Assembly: GCA_000436035.1 (NCBI GenBank)
Contig: FR893309.1
Span: 16,920-80,919 of the forward strand
DNA length: 64,000 bases
Reading direction: 5' to 3'
Source: Prevotella sp. CAG:732
GTDB lineage: Bacteria; Bacteroidota; Bacteroidia; Bacteroidales; Bacteroidaceae
The number at the start of each line of letters is the position of its first letter. The first letter of the stretch is position 1. This document shows positions 25,661 through 34,342 of this stretch, one piece after another. The notes beneath the pieces were generated by a model. The model saw only the letters and a list, made by a program, of their open reading frames with translations, was not told the origin of the DNA and made no database searches. Made by a program: the position numbers and the translations under genes.

Positions 25661-26710
25661 ATGGATTTATTACAGCAAATCGTAGCTCGCGCTAAAGCTG
25701 ACAAGCAGCGCATCGTGCTCCCTGAAGCAGAAGAGGAGCGTACTTTGAAAGCAGCCGATAAAGTCTTGGCTGATGATCTCGCAGACATCATCCTCATCGG
25801 TAACCCTGCCAACATTAAGAATCTCGCTGCTCAGTGGGGTCTTAACAACATTGACAAGGCTACTATCGTTGATCCACAAAACAACCCTAAGACTGAGGAG
25901 TATGCTGAGAAACTCGCTGAACTGCGTAAGAAGAAGGGCATGACAGTAGAGCAGGCTCGTGAACTCGTAACTAAAAACAACCTCTACCTCGGTTGCATGA
26001 TTATCAAGACTGAGGGTGCTGATGGTCAGATCTCTGGTGCATTGAGCACTACTGGAGATACACTCCGCCCTGCTCTCCAGATTATCAAGTGTGCTCCTGG
26101 CGTTAGCTGCGTAAGTGGCGCTATGCTGTTGATTTCTAATCAGAAGCAGTATGGTAACGATGGTGTTGTCGTCATGGGTGACGTTGCTGTAACTCCTAAC
26201 CCAACAGCCGACCAACTCGCTCAGATTGCTTATACCACTGCTCATACAGCCAAGGCTGTAGCAGGTATCGAGAACCCAACTATAGCTATGTTGAGCTTCT
26301 CTACTAAGGGTAGTGCCAAGGATGCCATCGACAAGGCTACTGGCAAGAGCGTATATATCATCGACAAGGTAACAGACGCAGTGAAGATTGCAAAGGAGAA
26401 GTTCCCGGAGCTTCATCTCGACGGTGAGCTTCAGGCTGATGCAGCCCTCGTTCCTGAGGTAGCAGCTAAAAAGGCTCCGGATTCTGACGTAGCAGGTAAG
26501 GCAAACGTATTGGTAGTACCTAACCTTGAGGTGGGTAACATCGGCTACAAGCTCGTTCAGCGTTTGGGTGATGCTATCGCCATCGGTCCTATCCTCCAGG
26601 GTATAGCTCGTCCAGTAAACGACCTCTCTCGTGGTTGCTCTGTTGACGATATCTATTACATGGTAGCTATCACAGCTTGTCAGGCACAGGATGCTAAGAA
26701 GGGAGAGTAA
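25661..26710 (+). CDS. pta: Phosphate acetyltransferase
   Basis: The 349-residue protein is the short single-domain Pta. It interconverts acetyl-CoA and acetyl phosphate for fermentative ATP formation. Recognisable segments: QRIVLPEAEEERTLKAADKV, KTEGADGQISGALSTTGDTL, PGVSCVSGAMLL, GDVAVTPNPTADQLAQIAYT, GELQADAALVPEVAAKKAPD and LSRGCSVDDIYYM. It lacks the long N-terminal regulatory domains of the E. coli enzyme. ackA follows after 35 bases, giving the standard acetate operon. Confidence 0.97.
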   Translation: MDLLQQIVARAKADKQRIVLPEAEEERTLKAADKVLADDLADIILIGNPANIKNLAAQWGLNNIDKATIVDPQNNPKTEEYAEKLAELRKKKGMTVEQARELVTKNNLYLGCMIIKTEGADGQISGALSTTGDTLRPALQIIKCAPGVSCVSGAMLLISNQKQYGNDGVVVMGDVAVTPNPTADQLAQIAYTTAHTAKAVAGIENPTIAMLSFSTKGSAKDAIDKATGKSVYIIDKVTDAVKIAKEKFPELHLDGELQADAALVPEVAAKKAPDSDVAGKANVLVVPNLEVGNIGYKLVQRLGDAIAIGPILQGIARPVNDLSRGCSVDDIYYMVAITACQAQDAKKGE

Positions 26711-26745
26711 AATTATTAATTATTAATTCTTAATTATAAATTGAT

Positions 26746-27948
26746 ATGAAAGTATTGGTACTGAACTGTGGTAGTTCTTCTATCAAGTACAAATTATATA
26801 ACATGGATGATGAGTCAGTATTGGCTCAGGGTGGTGTAGAGCGTATCGGTCTTGATAACGCATTCATCAAGGTGAAATTGCCTAATGGCGAGAAGAAGCA
26901 GATCATGCACGACATGCCTGACCACAAGGAAGGTGTGAACTTCGTATTCAAGTGCTTGCTCGACCCAGAAATTGGCGCTATCAAGGACTTGAAGGAAATC
27001 GATGCCGTAGGTCACCGTGTAGTGCAGGGTGGTGATAAGTTCAAGGAGAGTGTCATCGTTGACAAGAGTGTAGAGGATGGTATCGAGGAACTTTGCGACC
27101 TCGCTCCTGTTCACAATGCTGGTCACTTGAAGGGTATTCGTGCCGTTGACTCTTTGATGCCAGGCACTCCTCAGGTTTGTGTATTCGACAACGCTTTCCA
27201 CAGCACAATGCCTGATTACGCTTATCTCTATGCGATCCCTTACGAGTTGTACGAGAAGTATCACGTACGTCGTTATGGTTTCCACGGAACATCTCACCGC
27301 TACGTTTCAAAGCGTGTTTGTGAGATTCTCGGCCTCGACTACAACAATTCTAAGATCATCACTTGCCACATTGGCAACGGTGGTTCTGTAGCTGCTGTAT
27401 TGAATGGCAAGGTTCTCGATACCTCTATGGGCTTGACTCCATTGGCAGGTTTGATGATGGGTTCTCGTTGCGGTGACATCGATGCTTCTGCCGTTACTTA
27501 CTTGATGGAGAAGTTGAACATGAAGCCACAGGAGATGGCTGACTACTTGAACAAGAAGAGCGGTGTACTCGGTATCACTGGTATCTCTTCTGATATGCGT
27601 GACATCGAGAAGGCTGCCAACGAGGGTAACGAGAAGGCACTCTTGGCGCTCCGCATGTATGAATATCGCATCAAGAAGTACATCGGTGCTTACACAGCTG
27701 CTATGGGTGGCGTTGACGCTATCGTCTTCACAGCAGGTGTTGGTGAGAACCAGACCGACCTTCGTGAGGAAGCTTGCAAGAACCTTGAGTATCTTGGCAT
27801 CAAGATCAATAAGGAGGTCAACGACAAGATTCACGGTGAGGAAGCTATCATCTCTACCGACGACAGCAAGGTTAAGGTAGTGGTAGTTCCTACCGACGAG
27901 GAGATTGTGATCGCTCGCGATACAATGGACTTGGTTGCTAAGAAGTAA
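26746..27948 (+). CDS. ackA: Acetate kinase
   Basis: The 400-residue ASKHA-fold enzyme forms ATP and acetate from acetyl phosphate. Seen: MKVLVLNCGSSSIKYKLYN, VFDNAFHSTMPDYAYLYAIP, RRYGFHGTSHRYV, CHIGNGGSVAAV, the Arg loop MGSRCGDIDASAV, and VFTAGVGENQ. The N-terminal Asn/Ser signature and the His and Arg catalytic residues are all there. A strong bidirectional-looking hairpin (27968-28001) follows. Confidence 0.98.
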   Translation: MKVLVLNCGSSSIKYKLYNMDDESVLAQGGVERIGLDNAFIKVKLPNGEKKQIMHDMPDHKEGVNFVFKCLLDPEIGAIKDLKEIDAVGHRVVQGGDKFKESVIVDKSVEDGIEELCDLAPVHNAGHLKGIRAVDSLMPGTPQVCVFDNAFHSTMPDYAYLYAIPYELYEKYHVRRYGFHGTSHRYVSKRVCEILGLDYNNSKIITCHIGNGGSVAAVLNGKVLDTSMGLTPLAGLMMGSRCGDIDASAVTYLMEKLNMKPQEMADYLNKKSGVLGITGISSDMRDIEKAANEGNEKALLALRMYEYRIKKYIGAYTAAMGGVDAIVFTAGVGENQTDLREEACKNLEYLGIKINKEVNDKIHGEEAIISTDDSKVKVVVVPTDEEIVIARDTMDLVAKK

Positions 27949-27967
27949 TTCTACTTAAAATAAATAT

Positions 27968-28001
27968 AAGGTGAAGACCCCATCGAAAAGGTCTTCACCT
28001 T
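27968..28001 (+). terminator. Terminator of pta-ackA
   Basis: AAGGTGAAGACC pairs perfectly with GGTCTTCACCTT (12 bp, 10-base loop) and is followed by a T-rich run. Confidence 0.85.
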
Positions 28002-28030
28002 ATTTCTTTCTTATCATTATTGCAAGGATT

Positions 28031-29077
28031 ATGAACACAAAGATTGTAACTTTCGGAGAAATATTGCTTAGAATCTCTAAGCCTGGTTATCAACGTTTAT
28101 TCCAGGGTCATCGCATGAATGGCAATTATGGAGGTAGTGAGGCGAATGCCGCTATCTCCTTGGCTTACTTAGGCGATAAAGTGGAGTATGTGACCCGAGT
28201 GCCATACGGTGAGATGGGTGAGGCTGCCTTGATGCATCTGCGAGAGTTCGGTCTGGATGTGAAACATGTGGTGCGTGGCGGCGAACGACTCGGCACTTAT
28301 TATTTCGAGGAGGCTGTGGCGATGCGCAACTCCCGTGTGGTCTATGACCGCAAGAATTCCTCTTTCTATACATTGAAGCGAGGAATGGTGAAGTGGGATA
28401 AGGTGTTGGAAGATGCTGCCGTGTTCCATTGCTCTGGCATTACTTGTGCAATCAGCCGTGATGCCATGGAGTCAACGATGGATGCCATCAAGATAGCAGT
28501 GGACAAGGGCTTGAACATTGCCTGCGACATCAACTATCGCAAGAATCTTTGGGGCTATGGCTTGGAACCTCATGATGTGCTCTTCCAAATGATGCAATAC
28601 AGCGACATTATCTTTGGTGACCAAAACGAATGGGAAGTGGCGAGTGGTGTGCCTCACATTCCTTTCGAGGCTTTGGATGCCAACTATGAGATAGATGCCG
28701 AGGCTTACTTGACTTACTTCCGCAAGATGCACAAACTCTTCCCTAAGTGCAAGAAGATGGTGATGGCAGTGCGCAATCAGATAGCTAGCAGTCATCATAC
28801 CCTCAGCGGCCTGCTCTATGATACCGTGGAGGATAAGCTATATACCACTAGAATATATGACATACAGCCTATCATCGATCCAATGGGCGTAGGTGATGCT
28901 TTTGTTGCCGCCTATATCCATGCTCATCAGAAGTGGGGCGATGAAAATCAGTATTGCCTCGACTTTGCGCTTTCGGCAAGTGCCATCAAGAACACTGTGC
29001 CTGGCGACCAAAACTTGGTGTTGGAGGAGGAAATCATCAATAACATGACATCTTCGGGTGGAAGAATACAGCGATAA
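28031..29077 (+). CDS. PfkB-family sugar kinase, probably 2-dehydro-3-deoxygluconokinase
   Basis: I start it at ATG 28031 (MNTKIVTFGEILLRISKPGY, 348 residues). The longer frame from 27971 runs through the ackA terminator and is not credible. Ribokinase-fold features: MNGNYGGSEANAAISLAYLG (substrate glycines), DINYRKNLW, DIIFGDQNEWEVASG, and the catalytic GVGDAFVAAYIH with the DPMGVGDAF anion hole and general base Asp. The FGEILLRISKPG start is typical of KDG kinases. With pectin-related PULs in the same window, phosphorylation of 2-keto-3-deoxygluconate is plausible, but the substrate cannot be fixed from sequence. Confidence 0.85.
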   Translation: MNTKIVTFGEILLRISKPGYQRLFQGHRMNGNYGGSEANAAISLAYLGDKVEYVTRVPYGEMGEAALMHLREFGLDVKHVVRGGERLGTYYFEEAVAMRNSRVVYDRKNSSFYTLKRGMVKWDKVLEDAAVFHCSGITCAISRDAMESTMDAIKIAVDKGLNIACDINYRKNLWGYGLEPHDVLFQMMQYSDIIFGDQNEWEVASGVPHIPFEALDANYEIDAEAYLTYFRKMHKLFPKCKKMVMAVRNQIASSHHTLSGLLYDTVEDKLYTTRIYDIQPIIDPMGVGDAFVAAYIHAHQKWGDENQYCLDFALSASAIKNTVPGDQNLVLEEEIINNMTSSGGRIQR

Positions 29078-29115
29078 TAATGATAAAGGGCAGCAATAGC
29101 TGCCCTTTATCATTA
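29078..29115. terminator. Bidirectional terminator between the sugar kinase and lpxH
   Basis: A perfect 17-bp stem (TAATGATAAAGGGCAGC with its complement) closes an AATA loop. It starts right after the kinase stop and its far arm covers the lpxH stop codon on the other strand, so it serves both convergent genes. Confidence 0.9.
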
Positions 29116-29880
29116 TGGTTGACTTTCGCCTTCCACGTATTCTTCCATAAACATGTGCTCGCCATCGAATACGGCGTAGGTGAACTGCCATATCCAGTCA
29201 CCGAGAATCATGAGACGAGTCTTCTTGCTCAACATGAGGTCTAACTCGATGTGGCGATGACCAAACATGAAGTAGTCGATGTCTTTGTGACCTTGCATGT
29301 ATTGCTTGGCAAAGCGAACCAAGAACTCATTTTTCTCACCCATGTATGGTGGCTCCTTGCCATCGGCACGCTTCATACGACTATGCTTTGCCCAATTCAA
29401 ACCTAAAGCCATGCCCCAACGAGGATGGATGAAATTGAGTAGGCGTTGGCAAGTGCGGTCGTGGAACATAGCCTTCAAAAACTTGAACTTCTTGTCGGGG
29501 TCGCCCAATCCATCACCATGCGCAAGATAGAATACCTTGTTATAGATTTCTGTCGTTATCGGCTTGTGATGCACGATGACGCCACACTCTTCCTCTAAAT
29601 ATCCGTATGTCCAAAGGTCGTGGTTGCCCGTAAAGAAATGAACTTCCACGCCCATATCGGTCAACTCCGAAAGCTTACCGAGGAAGCGAGTGTAACCTTT
29701 AGGAACGACATACTTGTATTCGTTCCAAAAGTCGAACATGTCTCCCAAGAGATAAACTGCTGCTGCTTTTTCCTTGATGCTGTCAAGGAATCGTACCAGT
29801 CGGCGCTCTTGCATCCTCGCATGGGGAATGGCGAGCGAACCCAAGTGGGCATCAGAGAGGAAATATACATTCTTTCTCAT
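29113..29880 (-). CDS. lpxH: UDP-2,3-diacylglucosamine diphosphatase LpxH
   Basis: This is a 255-residue calcineurin-like metallophosphoesterase of the lipid A pathway, acting at the cytoplasmic face of the inner membrane to make lipid X. The metal-site motifs are in order: SDAHLGS, YLLGDMFDFW, FTGNHDLW, LAHGDGLG and FGHRHIEL. The region MALGLNWAKHSRMKRAD fits the LpxH cap. Length is typical for Bacteroidales members. It stands alone, convergent with the sugar kinase. Confidence 0.9.
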   Translation of the reverse strand: MRKNVYFLSDAHLGSLAIPHARMQERRLVRFLDSIKEKAAAVYLLGDMFDFWNEYKYVVPKGYTRFLGKLSELTDMGVEVHFFTGNHDLWTYGYLEEECGVIVHHKPITTEIYNKVFYLAHGDGLGDPDKKFKFLKAMFHDRTCQRLLNFIHPRWGMALGLNWAKHSRMKRADGKEPPYMGEKNEFLVRFAKQYMQGHKDIDYFMFGHRHIELDLMLSKKTRLMILGDWIWQFTYAVFDGEHMFMEEYVEGESQP

Positions 29881-29972
29881 AGGCTATCGTTTTAATGTTG
29901 TTTAGAAGAGGCTTTTGTCCCCGTTCGAATGTTCGGCTTTCTGAGCTTGGTACGAGGATGATTGTTTGAGGA

Positions 29973-30293
29973 TTATTCAAATCCCAACTCTACGCGAGCT
30001 TCCTCGCTCATCATGCTCTGGTCCCAGGCTGGTTCGAAGACGAGGTTGACATTGGCAGACTTCACGCCTTCCACGCTATCCACCTTGGTGCGAACATCTT
30101 CGAGGATGAAGTCGGCGGCAGGGCAGGATGGAGCCGTGAAGGTCATGTCGAGATCTACGTTGCCATCTTCCTTCACGTCAATCTTGTATATCATTCCAAG
30201 GTCCCAAATGTTGACCGGAATCTCTGGGTCATAGACGGTCTTGAGTACATCTACGATTCTTTCTTCTATCTGAGTCTTTTCTTCTTGTGTCAT
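29973..30293 (-). CDS. MIP18/DUF59-family Fe-S cluster assembly factor (SufT-like)
   Basis: This 106-residue single-domain protein has the family pattern VLKTVYDPEIPVNIWDLGMI, the conserved Asp-Pro-Glu, then the TFTAPSCPAADFI loop whose Cys is the candidate cluster or metal ligand. Proteins of this family help mature Fe-S proteins in the cytoplasm. No suf genes are adjacent here. It has its own well-formed promoter at 30351-30381, embedded in a perfect inverted repeat. Confidence 0.9.
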   Translation of the reverse strand: MTQEEKTQIEERIVDVLKTVYDPEIPVNIWDLGMIYKIDVKEDGNVDLDMTFTAPSCPAADFILEDVRTKVDSVEGVKSANVNLVFEPAWDQSMMSEEARVELGFE

Positions 30294-30323
30294 AAGTTCT
30301 TTCGTTTAGTGCAGGATAACAAA

Positions 30324-30381
30324 ATGCTACCTTTGCAGTGATACTTTCTGCAAAGGTAGCATAATTTATAGAAAATACAAA
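30324..30381 (-). promoter_or_regulatory. sufT-like gene promoter inside a perfect 15-bp inverted repeat
   Basis: On the minus strand TTTG (30381-30378), a 19-base spacer and TACCTTTG (30358-30351) form a consensus promoter. Its -7 element lies in one arm of the perfect repeat ATGCTACCTTTGCAG / CTGCAAAGGTAGCAT (30324-30338 and 30348-30362, 9-base loop). The structure could be an operator, or a terminator for radC read-through. Confidence 0.65.
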
Positions 30382-30439
30382 ATATTTCGGGATGATTTTT
30401 GTCTTGTATATCGGATAATACCGATGAATGAATGGAAAA

Positions 30440-31129
30440 TCATATTTTCCCCTTGTCATGGTAGGAGTAGAAGGCTCCATCCGTCACGATGACGTGATCC
30501 ATGAAGAAGATGCGCATAATCTCGCACGCCTTGGAGATTTGGATGGTCAGCAAGTCGTCGTTTTTGCTAGGGAAGGGACTGCTGCTAGGGTGGTTGTGAC
30601 AGACGGCGAGGATGGTGGCATTGTTGAGAATGACTTCTCGCATGATGAGTCGTACGTCGATGGCAGTCTCTGTGATGCCGCCATGCGAGATGCGCTCCGC
30701 CTTGATGAGTTTGAAGTTTTGGTTCATCATCAGAATCCAACCTTCCTCAACGTCGAGGTCTTGCATACGTGGAAGCATGTAGTTGTAGATGGCGATGGAG
30801 GAACCGAGGTCGGGGCGTGGACCAATCTTGTCCAAGGCACGTCGCTTGCCCAATTCGCAAGCAGCTAGGATGGTGATGGCTTTGGCAGGTCCCATACCCT
30901 TGTAATTCTGCAATTCCTGTTGTGTCATCTTGCCCAAGGTGTTGAGGTTGTTGTCGCAATCATTGAGGATATGCTTCATCAATTCCACAGCACTTTCTTC
31001 TTTGGAGCCAGAGCCAATCAGGATGGCGCAGAGTTCGGCATTGGATAATGCACTAGGACCTAAACTTTCGAGTTTTTCGCGAGGCTGGTCTTCTGAAGCC
31101 CACTTCGCAATGGATAGTTTTTCGCTCAT
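30440..31129 (-). CDS. radC: RadC-family JAB/MPN domain protein
   Basis: The 229 residues contain an N-terminal helix-hairpin-helix part (LSNAELCAILIGSGSKEESA, YKGMGPAKAITILAACELG) and a C-terminal JAB metalloprotease-like domain with HGGITETAIDVRLI, the CHNHPSSSPFPSKND zinc motif and DHVIVTDGAFYSYHDKG. Despite its name, a DNA-repair role for RadC is not well established. Length is normal. It sits alone between the sufT-like gene and a 175-base spacer in which I see no further feature. Confidence 0.95.
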   Translation of the reverse strand: MSEKLSIAKWASEDQPREKLESLGPSALSNAELCAILIGSGSKEESAVELMKHILNDCDNNLNTLGKMTQQELQNYKGMGPAKAITILAACELGKRRALDKIGPRPDLGSSIAIYNYMLPRMQDLDVEEGWILMMNQNFKLIKAERISHGGITETAIDVRLIMREVILNNATILAVCHNHPSSSPFPSKNDDLLTIQISKACEIMRIFFMDHVIVTDGAFYSYHDKGKI

Positions 31130-31304
31130 AGTCGTATGTTTCGCTTGTTTAAATGTTTTATTTATATGAATGTATTGATTGTTATAAATGCTGATGATAA
31201 AATAAAGTTTTCGCTCAGATTGAACTGTTCAATCCAGCTTTTCTAGCTTTTCGTTGATGATTTCGCTTGTTTGGAGTTTTCTTTCTTTTAGTTTCTTGTT
31301 TTGT

Positions 31305-32363
31305 TTATTTGTAAAATGTCTTGTTATATGCGCTAAACTCGCTCTTTCCTAATACGCATCTCTTCCACCAAGCGGAGAGAAAACCACAACCATATCCCAT
31401 CAGTTGGGTGAAGGCGGCACGAATGCTCAGCAAGCCAATCTTCAGACTCTTATTCTGCTGGGTGCTGTCGATGCACAATGCGATCGAATAGAGTAGGATG
31501 AAGAACAAGCCGATGCAGCCTAATGCTGCCATGGCATTGCCTAGGGTAGGGAATACATGAGTGGTTCCCAACATATATGGCAATAAACCGAAGAACAAAA
31601 GTAAGAGCGTGCCAATCACTCCCACGGTGAAGACCATAGGAAGCAAGTGGACGAGCTTCAGACTTTCTGGATATTTCTTGTATAGGTTGATGCGTGCGAT
31701 GCCGCTATTATAGACTTGTCGCCAAAACTTGCGGAAGTCGGTGCGGCGCTTGTGCCATACCCATGCCTCAGGGAACAGACGGCAACGGCAATCTGCCTTG
31801 AAGATACGGATAGAGAAGTCGATGTCTTCTCCGAAACGCATGTTGGAAAAACCATTCAACTTGAGATAGACATCACGGCGGATGCCCATGTTGAATGAGC
31901 GAGGATAGAACTTATCCATTTTCTTCTTGCCACCACGGATACCACCAGTGGTGAAGAAAGAAGTCATGGAGTAAGAAATAGCTTTTTGAGTATCTGTAAA
32001 TGATGAATGTGCCTTGTCGGGTCCACCGAAGGCATCGGCAGGCTCACGGCTCAATTCATCACTTACAGCTTTGAGATAATTCTCTGGCAAGACCACGTCG
32101 CTGTCAAGTATCAAGAGATACTCGCCTGATGCTCTTTCGGCACCATAGTTGCGGCTCTGACCTGGACCAGAGTTCTCCTTATAATAATAATGTATATCCA
32201 TCATGTCTTTGTATTGCTCACAAACGTCCTTGCAAGGAGTCTGCGAACCATCCTCAACAATGACCACCTCGAAGTCCTTGACCGTTTGATGGGTCAAGCT
32301 CTCCAAGAGTTCGTTCACCTCGTCGGGGCGGTTGAACACAGGAACAATGATGGAATACTTCAT
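31305..32363 (-). CDS. Family 2 glycosyltransferase, membrane-anchored
   Basis: The 352-residue protein has a GT-A domain (YSIIVPVFNRPDEVNELLES, VVIVEDGSQTP, the DxD-type LILDSDVVLPENYL, GEDIDFSIRIF, VWHKRRTDFRKFWRQ) followed by two hydrophobic C-terminal segments, about residues 235-265 and 275-300. Acceptor and sugar are unknown. It probably builds a surface glycan or lipid-linked sugar at the inner membrane. It begins 46 bases after efp in the same direction, so the lesion in efp should not stop its transcription, but could lower it through polarity. Confidence 0.9.
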   Translation of the reverse strand: MKYSIIVPVFNRPDEVNELLESLTHQTVKDFEVVIVEDGSQTPCKDVCEQYKDMMDIHYYYKENSGPGQSRNYGAERASGEYLLILDSDVVLPENYLKAVSDELSREPADAFGGPDKAHSSFTDTQKAISYSMTSFFTTGGIRGGKKKMDKFYPRSFNMGIRRDVYLKLNGFSNMRFGEDIDFSIRIFKADCRCRLFPEAWVWHKRRTDFRKFWRQVYNSGIARINLYKKYPESLKLVHLLPMVFTVGVIGTLLLLFFGLLPYMLGTTHVFPTLGNAMAALGCIGLFFILLYSIALCIDSTQQNKSLKIGLLSIRAAFTQLMGYGCGFLSAWWKRCVLGKSEFSAYNKTFYK

Positions 32364-32409
32364 GTTATTATAAAGTTAAAAAAATAGTGATAGTCACACC
32401 GAGCAGCGA

Positions 32410-33058
32410 TTACTCGCTAACACGACCGAGGTAGCTACCATCACGAGTGTCGATCTGGATAGTCTCACCCTCGTTTACGAACAAAGGAACGCGAACCTCA
32501 GCGCCTGTCTCCAAAGTAGCTGGCTTAGTAGCGTTGGTTGCAGTGTTACCCTTAACACCTGGCTCAGAGTGAGCGATCTTCAAAGTAGTCTTCACTGGCA
32601 TTTCAGCCAAGAGGATAGTACCATCAGTTGTATCAGTAACCACCTCAACAACGTCACCCTCCTTCATGTACTGGCCACCAGTAACGTTCTCCTTAGCGAT
32701 AGCCATCAGTTGTATCAGTAACAACCTCAACAACGTCACCTTCCTTCATATACTGACCACCAGTAACGTTCTCCTTAGCGATAGGCACCTGCTCGAAAGT
32801 CTCCTGGTTCATGAAAATGCAACCAGTAGCGTCCTCGTAGAGATACTGATAAGGGCGACGCTCAACGCGAACATCCTCCAACTTGAAACCAACCTGGAAG
32901 GTACGCTCCAAGACGCGGCCATCGGCAACGTTCTTCAACTTAGTGTTCATGACAGTATTACCCTTACCTGGCTTTCTGTGCTGAAAGTCGATGCAAACCC
33001 ATACTTTGCCATCCATACGGATGCAAGTACCAATCTTAATTTCCTGTGAATTAATCAT
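32410..33058 (-). pseudogene. efp: Elongation factor P gene interrupted by an 82-bp tandem duplication
   Basis: The gene starts at 33058 (MINSQEIKIGTCIRMDGKVW, upstream codons are not EF-P) and reads correctly through the KPGKGNT loop, which carries the tip lysine, to VPIAKENVTGGQYMKEGDV. An 82-bp unit is then repeated (32621-32702 and 32703-32784), which shifts the frame and stops it at 32693. The second part, ending ETIQIDTRDGSYLGRVSE, is in the other frame. Removing one unit restores exactly 188 codons plus stop, the normal EF-P length. EF-P relieves ribosome stalling at proline runs. The two units differ at four bases, all synonymous, which suggests a strain chimera or assembly artefact as much as true inactivation. 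Confidence 0.88.
32621..32784. repeat. 82-bp imperfect tandem duplication within efp
   Basis: Two adjacent 82-base units are identical except at four positions, and all four fall on third codon positions of efp. Because 82 is not a multiple of three, the duplication breaks the frame. Confidence 0.95.
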
Positions 33059-33100
33059 TTTGTTTATCTTGAATTTTATTATATAATCTGAAAAACGGTG

Positions 33101-33131
33101 CAAAGTTACGGTAAAAACACGAAAAACCCAA
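33101..33131 (-). promoter_or_regulatory. efp promoter
   Basis: On the minus strand TTGG (33131-33128), 19 bases and TAACTTTG (33108-33101) fit the local promoter type and predict a leader of about 35 bases. It is back to back with the rpmH promoter. Confidence 0.6.
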
Positions 33132-33180
33132 GCAAATAACGAAAAAAACATAAATATTTAAGCTAATTTTTGCAGATTTC

Positions 33181-33211
33181 TTGGTTATTTCAGAAATAAT
33201 GCGTAATTTTG
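33181..33211 (+). promoter_or_regulatory. rpmH promoter
   Basis: TTG (33181-33183), a 20-base spacer and TAATTTTG (33204-33211) precede rpmH with a leader of about 57 bases. Confidence 0.65.
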
Positions 33212-33274
33212 CAGCCCGAAAGGAGCATTACGCCCTGATATTTGGAATATTAATTAAAAAAATAATAAAGAAAA

Positions 33275-33430
33275 ATGAAAAGAACATTTCAGCCTCACAA
33301 TCGTCGTCGCGTGAACAAGCATGGTTTCCGTGAGCGTATGGCAACTAAGAATGGTCGTCGTGTATTGGCTTCTCGCCGTGCTCATGGCCGCAAGAAGTTA
33401 ACTGTATCTGACGAGCACCACGGAAAATAA
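33275..33430 (+). CDS. rpmH: 50S ribosomal protein L34
   Basis: This 51-residue basic protein reads MKRTFQPHNRRRVNKHGFRE then RMATKNGRRVLASRRAHGRK, the invariant L34 pattern, with a short C-terminal extension LTVSDEHHGK common in Bacteroidetes. It is a structural protein of the large ribosomal subunit. It is too short for many ORF finders but certain. It is not next to dnaA or rnpA here, which is normal in this phylum. A terminator follows at 33465. Confidence 0.98.
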   Translation: MKRTFQPHNRRRVNKHGFRERMATKNGRRVLASRRAHGRKKLTVSDEHHGK

Positions 33431-33464
33431 TTCCGTCTGTACGCAGATTGAGAACGATGACATT

Positions 33465-33498
33465 AAAAGCAGCAAAGGGTTATGCCTTGGCTGCTTTT
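33465..33498 (+). terminator. Terminator after rpmH
   Basis: AAAAGCAGC pairs with GCTGCTTTT, with additional AAGG/CCTT pairs inside, followed by T residues. The remaining 118 bases to the next gene show nothing else. Confidence 0.75.
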
Positions 33499-33616
33499 TG
33501 TGTTTCTAGGGGCTTCTTGATGGTAGGTTAGTCTGCAATAAATCATAAAAAGTGGCTCATTTATTTTGTAATCTCTTCGATTTGCACTATCTTTGCACCT
33601 AAAATAGTGAATAAGA

Positions 33617-34342
33617 ATGACTTCTTCTGAATTTTTCAACAAGTTCAAGAGCAAGTACCTATGGGGAAATCTCTTTGCCATGGCTATCGTCGTGGTATTG
33701 CTTTGCGTCGGTGTCAAGTTTGGCATCGATATTTACACGCATCATGGCGAGGCGATTCCTATTCCTGATATCCGACACAAGAATTTTGCTGATGCAGAGC
33801 GCATCTTGGCAGATGCTGGCTTGCAAATAGAAGTGAGCGATACGGGATTCGTACGTAATCTTCCACCTGATTGTATCTTGGAGCAGTCGCCGACTCCCGG
33901 TGACCGTGTCAAGGCTGGGCGCATCATCTATGTCACCATTAATTCGGGGCATACGCCTACACTCACTATCCCGGATGTCATCGACAATAGTTCGCTACGA
34001 GAGGCGATGGCTAAGTTGACCGCCATGGGATTTAAATTGGGACCACCACAATATATACCTGGCGAGGAAGATTGGGTATATGGTATATTGGTCAAGGGAA
34101 GGCATGTTGTTGCTGGCGACAAGGTTTCGATAGATGCCGTGCTTACCATACAGGTGGGAAATGGACAACGTGACGCTGCCGACTCCATCAATTTTGTTGA
34201 GCCGATGGATGCCCATGATGATTTTGAGGAAACAAATGAGAGTGGCGGTGACGATGACAACTTTGAGGTCGTTCCTGGTACGGAACCAACGGAGCCAACC
34301 CCTCCTTCGCATTCTCATAATCAAAACGAAATAGTAGAATAA
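33617..34342 (+). CDS. PASTA-domain membrane protein
   Basis: This 241-residue protein has a short cytoplasmic start, one membrane helix (about residues 17-37, NLFAMAIVVVLLCVGVKFGI) and then three PASTA repeats outside: IPDIRHKNFADAERILADAG, IPDVIDNSSLREAMAKLTAM and the weaker third repeat ending in VLTIQVGNG. The tail after about residue 190 is acidic and disordered (DAHDDFEETNESGGDDDNFE). PASTA domains often bind peptidoglycan fragments. There is no kinase domain as in PknB. It overlaps rluD by one base (TAATG) and ddl follows, so it belongs to a cell-wall-leaning operon. Function unknown. Confidence 0.88.
   Translation: MTSSEFFNKFKSKYLWGNLFAMAIVVVLLCVGVKFGIDIYTHHGEAIPIPDIRHKNFADAERILADAGLQIEVSDTGFVRNLPPDCILEQSPTPGDRVKAGRIIYVTINSGHTPTLTIPDVIDNSSLREAMAKLTAMGFKLGPPQYIPGEEDWVYGILVKGRHVVAGDKVSIDAVLTIQVGNGQRDAADSINFVEPMDAHDDFEETNESGGDDDNFEVVPGTEPTEPTPPSHSHNQNEIVE

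Noticed and set aside
27971..28030. Upstream extension of the sugar kinase to 27971
   Set aside because: These codons cover the pta-ackA terminator hairpin; the family N-terminus matches the ATG at 28031.
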